Shown one piece after another: positions 61,337 through 64,000 of a stretch of 64,000 bases of DNA (position 1 is the first letter of the stretch; each line of letters begins with the position of its first letter). The stretch covers positions 1-64,000 of the forward strand of contig JAWKQN010000002.1 in NCBI GenBank assembly GCA_041390125.1, written 5' to 3'. The notes beneath the pieces are model-generated. The model had not been told where the DNA came from, searched no databases, and worked only from the letters and a program-made list of their open reading frames with translations. The position numbers and the translations under genes are program-made. This stretch comes from Gemmatimonadota bacterium (lineage in GTDB: Bacteria > Gemmatimonadota > Gemmatimonadetes > Longimicrobiales > Gaopeijiaceae).

Positions 61337-63766
61337 ATGGGGCGGTGGATGGAAGGAAGGCTCACGCAGGATCTGCGTTTCGCGCTTCGTTCGTTGGCAC
61401 GGCATCCGGGGTTCGCCGCCACGGCGATCCTGACCCTGGCGCTGGGCATCGGGGCCACCACGACGATCTTCACCGTCGTGCGCTCCGTGCTCTTCCGACC
61501 TCTCCCGTTCCCGGATGCGGAGCGCCTGGTGCGGCTCTACGAGGGACCTGCCAGCGAGGCCGCGTTCGAGAGTGGTTTCTCGGTGCCCGACTTCGAGGAT
61601 TGGCGGGACGCGAGCACCACCCTGTCCTCGATGGGTCTCTACAGCGCCGCGCCCGGCCAGCTCGTGCTGACCGAGGAGAGCAGTGGCGAGGAGCTCGCGA
61701 CCGTCAGCGTCTCGACCGGCTTCTTCGAGACGCTCGCGGTGCCTGCGGCCCTGGGTCGGTGGCCGACCGTGGCCGAAGAGGATGGCGACCCGCACGTGGT
61801 CGTGCTGTCGGACGGGTTCTGGCGCCGCCGCTTCGGCGCCGACGCCGGAGTGGTGGGGCGCACGTTGTCCTTCGAGGGTGTGCCCTATCGCGTCGTCGGC
61901 GTGATGCCGGCCGGCTTCACGTTCCCGCAGCCGGACGTCGAGGCCTGGGCGCTGTTGTCCCGCATCGAGCCGGACGAGACGCCGCTGCACCTGCGGCCGG
62001 TCCGCTTCCTCTCGGCCGTGGGGCGCCTGGCGCCCGGGGCGGGTGTCGAGGAGTCCGAGGCGGAGCTCACGCGCATCGCCCAGGAGCTGGCCCGTACCTG
62101 GCCGGAGACCAACGAGGGCCGCCAGCAGGCGACGGTCGTGCCACTGCGCGAGGCGGTCGTCGGTCGGGTCTCCACGGCGCTGCTCGTGCTGTTCGGGGTG
62201 GTTGGTTTCACGCTGCTCATCTCCAGCGTCAACGTCGCCAACCTGTTGCTCGCCCGCGGCATGGGGCGGGAGCGTGAGTTCGCGGTGCGCGCTTCGCTCG
62301 GAGGCGGCGGAAGCCGTCTGACGTCGCAGCTCCTGACGGAGAGCCTGGTCCTCTGTCTGCTCGGCGGCGTGGCCGGCACCGTGCTGGCGGTCTTCGGCGT
62401 CCCGGCCCTGGTGCAGCGCAGCGGCGACCTGCTGCCGCGCGCGGCCGAGATCCGGCCCGACGCGGTGGTGCTGACCTTCGCGCTCGCGATCTCGCTGGTC
62501 ACCGGCCTGCTCTTCGGCTCGCTTCCGGCGCGCCGGGCCGGCCGGGTCGATCCGGCGGCCAGCCTCCGCGTCAGCGCCCGCTCGGGCGGATCGCGCTCCC
62601 TGCAGCGCACGCTGTCCGCGCTGGTCCTGTCGGAGGTGGCGCTGGCGTGCGTGCTGCTCGTGGGCGCGGGGCTGTTCCTGCGCAGCCTGTCCGCGCTGCG
62701 CACCACCGACCCCGGCTTCGAGCCGCAGGGCCTGCTCGCCGTGGACCTCACGATCTCCAGCCGCCGCTACGACGAGCCCGCGGCGTTCCTCGCCTTCCAG
62801 CGCGAGGCGCTCGATGCGCTGCGGGGCCTGCCCGGCGTCACGGCGGCCGGGGCCATCCGCCATTTCCCCGCGCGCGGACAGGGCGAGCCGATGACGGAGT
62901 ACGAGGACGCCCAGCGGCCACGCCCTGCCGGCGCGCCCGAGCGGCCGTCGGCCCAGATCCTCAACGTGACGCCCGGCACGTTCGCGGCCCTGGGGATCCA
63001 GACGGTGGACGGGCGCGTCTTCGATCAGGCGAGCCCCCGCCTCAGCGTGGTCATCAACGAGCGCCTGGCGCGGGAGGTCTTCGGTACCACGGCGGCGAGC
63101 GGACGGCGCCTGGCGGTGGGTGACACGCAGGTGGACGTCCTCGGGGTCGTGGAGGACGTGCGCCAGGACGGGTTGGAGCAGCCGGCCCCTCCGACGGCGT
63201 ACTTCCTCAACGAGACGATCACGCGGCGCGGCATGGCGATCGTCCTGCGCACGGATGGGGACCCGCTGACGCTCATCGGACCCGTGCGCCGCGTCTTCGC
63301 CGAGATGGATCCGCTGCAGTCCCTGCGCGACATCTACACCGGGGGAGACGTGCTGCGGACCGAGACGGCGGTCCCGCGGTTCTTCACGTTGCTCATGGGG
63401 CTGTTCGCGGCGGTCGCGCTGGTCCTCGCCATGGTCGGGGTCTACGGCGTGGTCTCCTACGGGGTGCGGCAGCGCACGCACGAGATCGGTGTGCGCATCG
63501 CACTGGGCGCCGGGCGCATCGCCGTGGCGCGCCAGGTGCTCGAGCGGGCGCTGCTGCCCGTGCTGGCCGGGCTCGGTGTGGGGCTGTTGGCCGCGCTGGC
63601 CCTCGGGGGTGCGCTGCGGTCGCTGTGGTATGGCGTCGGAGCGGCCGACCCGCTGACCTATGGCGCGGTCGCGTTCTCCGTGCTGGTCACGGCCCTGCTG
63701 GCCGTCGCGGTCCCGGTGCGCCGGGCCACGGCGACGCAGCCCGTGCGGGCCCTGGAGCTGGAGTAG
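61337..63766 (+). CDS. ABC transporter permease of the ADOP (MacB/FtsX duplicated) type
   Basis: 809 residues. It starts directly at the first MacB-like unit without the long cytoplasmic prefix of the other two: LRFALRSLARHPGFAATAILTLALGIGATTTIFTVV. Then the periplasmic core, SSVNVANLLLARGMGREREFAVRASLGGGGSRL, a second core, and a final FtsX unit (LVLAMVGVYGVVSYGVRQRTHEIGVRIALGAG) ending VPVRRATATQPVRALELE. No padR or ATPase is adjacent. GGGAGGGG precedes the ATG at 61337. Cargo is unknown. Confidence 0.92.
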   Translation: MGRWMEGRLTQDLRFALRSLARHPGFAATAILTLALGIGATTTIFTVVRSVLFRPLPFPDAERLVRLYEGPASEAAFESGFSVPDFEDWRDASTTLSSMGLYSAAPGQLVLTEESSGEELATVSVSTGFFETLAVPAALGRWPTVAEEDGDPHVVVLSDGFWRRRFGADAGVVGRTLSFEGVPYRVVGVMPAGFTFPQPDVEAWALLSRIEPDETPLHLRPVRFLSAVGRLAPGAGVEESEAELTRIAQELARTWPETNEGRQQATVVPLREAVVGRVSTALLVLFGVVGFTLLISSVNVANLLLARGMGREREFAVRASLGGGGSRLTSQLLTESLVLCLLGGVAGTVLAVFGVPALVQRSGDLLPRAAEIRPDAVVLTFALAISLVTGLLFGSLPARRAGRVDPAASLRVSARSGGSRSLQRTLSALVLSEVALACVLLVGAGLFLRSLSALRTTDPGFEPQGLLAVDLTISSRRYDEPAAFLAFQREALDALRGLPGVTAAGAIRHFPARGQGEPMTEYEDAQRPRPAGAPERPSAQILNVTPGTFAALGIQTVDGRVFDQASPRLSVVINERLAREVFGTTAASGRRLAVGDTQVDVLGVVEDVRQDGLEQPAPPTAYFLNETITRRGMAIVLRTDGDPLTLIGPVRRVFAEMDPLQSLRDIYTGGDVLRTETAVPRFFTLLMGLFAAVALVLAMVGVYGVVSYGVRQRTHEIGVRIALGAGRIAVARQVLERALLPVLAGLGVGLLAALALGGALRSLWYGVGAADPLTYGAVAFSVLVTALLAVAVPVRRATATQPVRALELE

Positions 63767-63775
63767 GTCCGCTGC

Positions 63776-64000
63776 TCAGGCCGCGGTGCGTGCGCGCACC
63801 GCGGCCCCCTCCTCCAGGTAGAGCCGGGTGGCCACGGCGGCGGACTGGCAGACCCCGTTGAGCGTCGAATCGAAGAGGTAGTCGCCGACGAGGAGCAGCG
63901 TGGGCAGTCGGTCCCGGTCGGGCTGGTGGCTCCGGGCGGGATCGCGGGGCACGAGGCCGCCGGGAAGACCGGAGACGCCGGCCGTCCAGCGGTGGACCCG
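63776..64000 (-). CDS. flavin amine oxidase-like protein, C-terminal end (5' part outside window)
   Basis: The last 74 codons of a minus-strand gene, stop at 63776-63778, running off the window end. The visible segment has LPTLLLVGDYLFDSTLNGVCQSAAVAT. The pattern of a hydrophobic strand, GD(Y/H), a short loop, SxxNG and then a helix matches the C-terminal FAD-contact region of flavin-containing amine oxidases and related oxidoreductases. The Rossmann motif that would confirm this is outside the window. It converges with the ADOP permease gene, 9 bases away. Confidence 0.6.
   Translation of the reverse strand, partial: RVHRWTAGVSGLPGGLVPRDPARSHQPDRDRLPTLLLVGDYLFDSTLNGVCQSAAVATRLYLEEGAAVRARTAA
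63779..63806. terminator. 12-bp perfect hairpin between convergent genes
   Basis: GGCCGCGGTGCG (63779-63790) and CGCACCGCGGCC (63795-63806) are perfect complements around a 4-nt loop. The hairpin starts 13 bases after the permease stop and lies within the last codons of the convergent gene. It could end transcripts from both sides. There is no T-tract, which lowers confidence. Confidence 0.45.

Overview
The window is high-GC (roughly 70%) bacterial chromosomal DNA, densely packed with genes. The gene families suggest an aerobic, Gram-negative, Gemmatimonadota- or Acidobacteriota-like organism. These families are three large MacB/FtsX 'ADOP' permeases (two led by PadR repressors), a SusC/SusD outer-membrane pair, a periplasmic PQQ dehydrogenase, an exported M14 peptidase with a C-terminal amidotransferase-like region, several OMPs and lipoproteins, and a DUF1028 protein. 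No rRNA, tRNA, CRISPR or phage genes were recognised, so the phylum is an inference.

Layout. 1-3.3 kb: tail of an AAA-type ATPase, an NTF2-like protein, a PIN-toxin/antitoxin pair, a DinB protein and an OMP-like protein. 3.4-6.3 kb: PadR plus ADOP permease (minus strand). 6.5-11.3 kb: PQQ dehydrogenase, then an RnfD/NqrB-like membrane protein with a Cys-rich Sel1-like tail, coupled to an SUMF1-fold protein that has lost the formylglycine-enzyme cysteines. 11.4-27.9 kb: the dominant feature, a seven-gene minus-strand operon in the order glgE, treS-mak, malQ, glgB, treZ, GH57/DUF3536, treY, in which every junction is a 4-nt ATGA or GTGA overlap. It holds the GlgE route (trehalose to maltose-1-phosphate to alpha-glucan), the TreY/TreZ route (alpha-glucan to trehalose) and glucan branching and disproportionation in one transcript. 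Two palindromes exactly 22 bp apart lie just upstream of it.

28.2-33.9 kb: an NTF2-like protein, a stress/ribosome module (HPF fused to a cold-shock domain, a CBS-pair protein, a BaeRF-type release-factor relative), a small membrane protein, a coiled-coil lipoprotein and a second lipoprotein. 34.0-35.8 kb: an NSS amino-acid transporter with a 36-aa MetS-like subunit, followed by a 17-bp perfect hairpin. 36.0-39.1 kb: a PadR operator with perfect 13-nt arms, padR and a second ADOP permease. 39.3-42.9 kb: a zinc-ribbon protein, a stand-alone MshEN-like protein and PilT. 43.1-46.2 kb: an exported M20 amidohydrolase, an OMP, and a small unknown gene with an elaborate structured leader whose 3' arm could alternatively pair with the ribosome binding site. 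46.3-51.2 kb: an MFS exporter, and an SSS symporter coupled to an exported GH37 trehalase. 51.3-53.5 kb: DUF1028, methyltransferase and cytochrome c genes. 53.9-61.2 kb: SusC, SusD and the M14 peptidase. 61.3-64 kb: a third ADOP permease and the 3' end of a flavin amine oxidase.

Together the genes point to a cell that makes and remodels trehalose and glycogen (osmotic, desiccation or carbon storage), can break down extracytoplasmic trehalose and probably take up the sugar, and imports larger substrates through SusCD. Functions come from reading the translated sequence by eye. Start codons were chosen from ribosome binding sites and overlaps.
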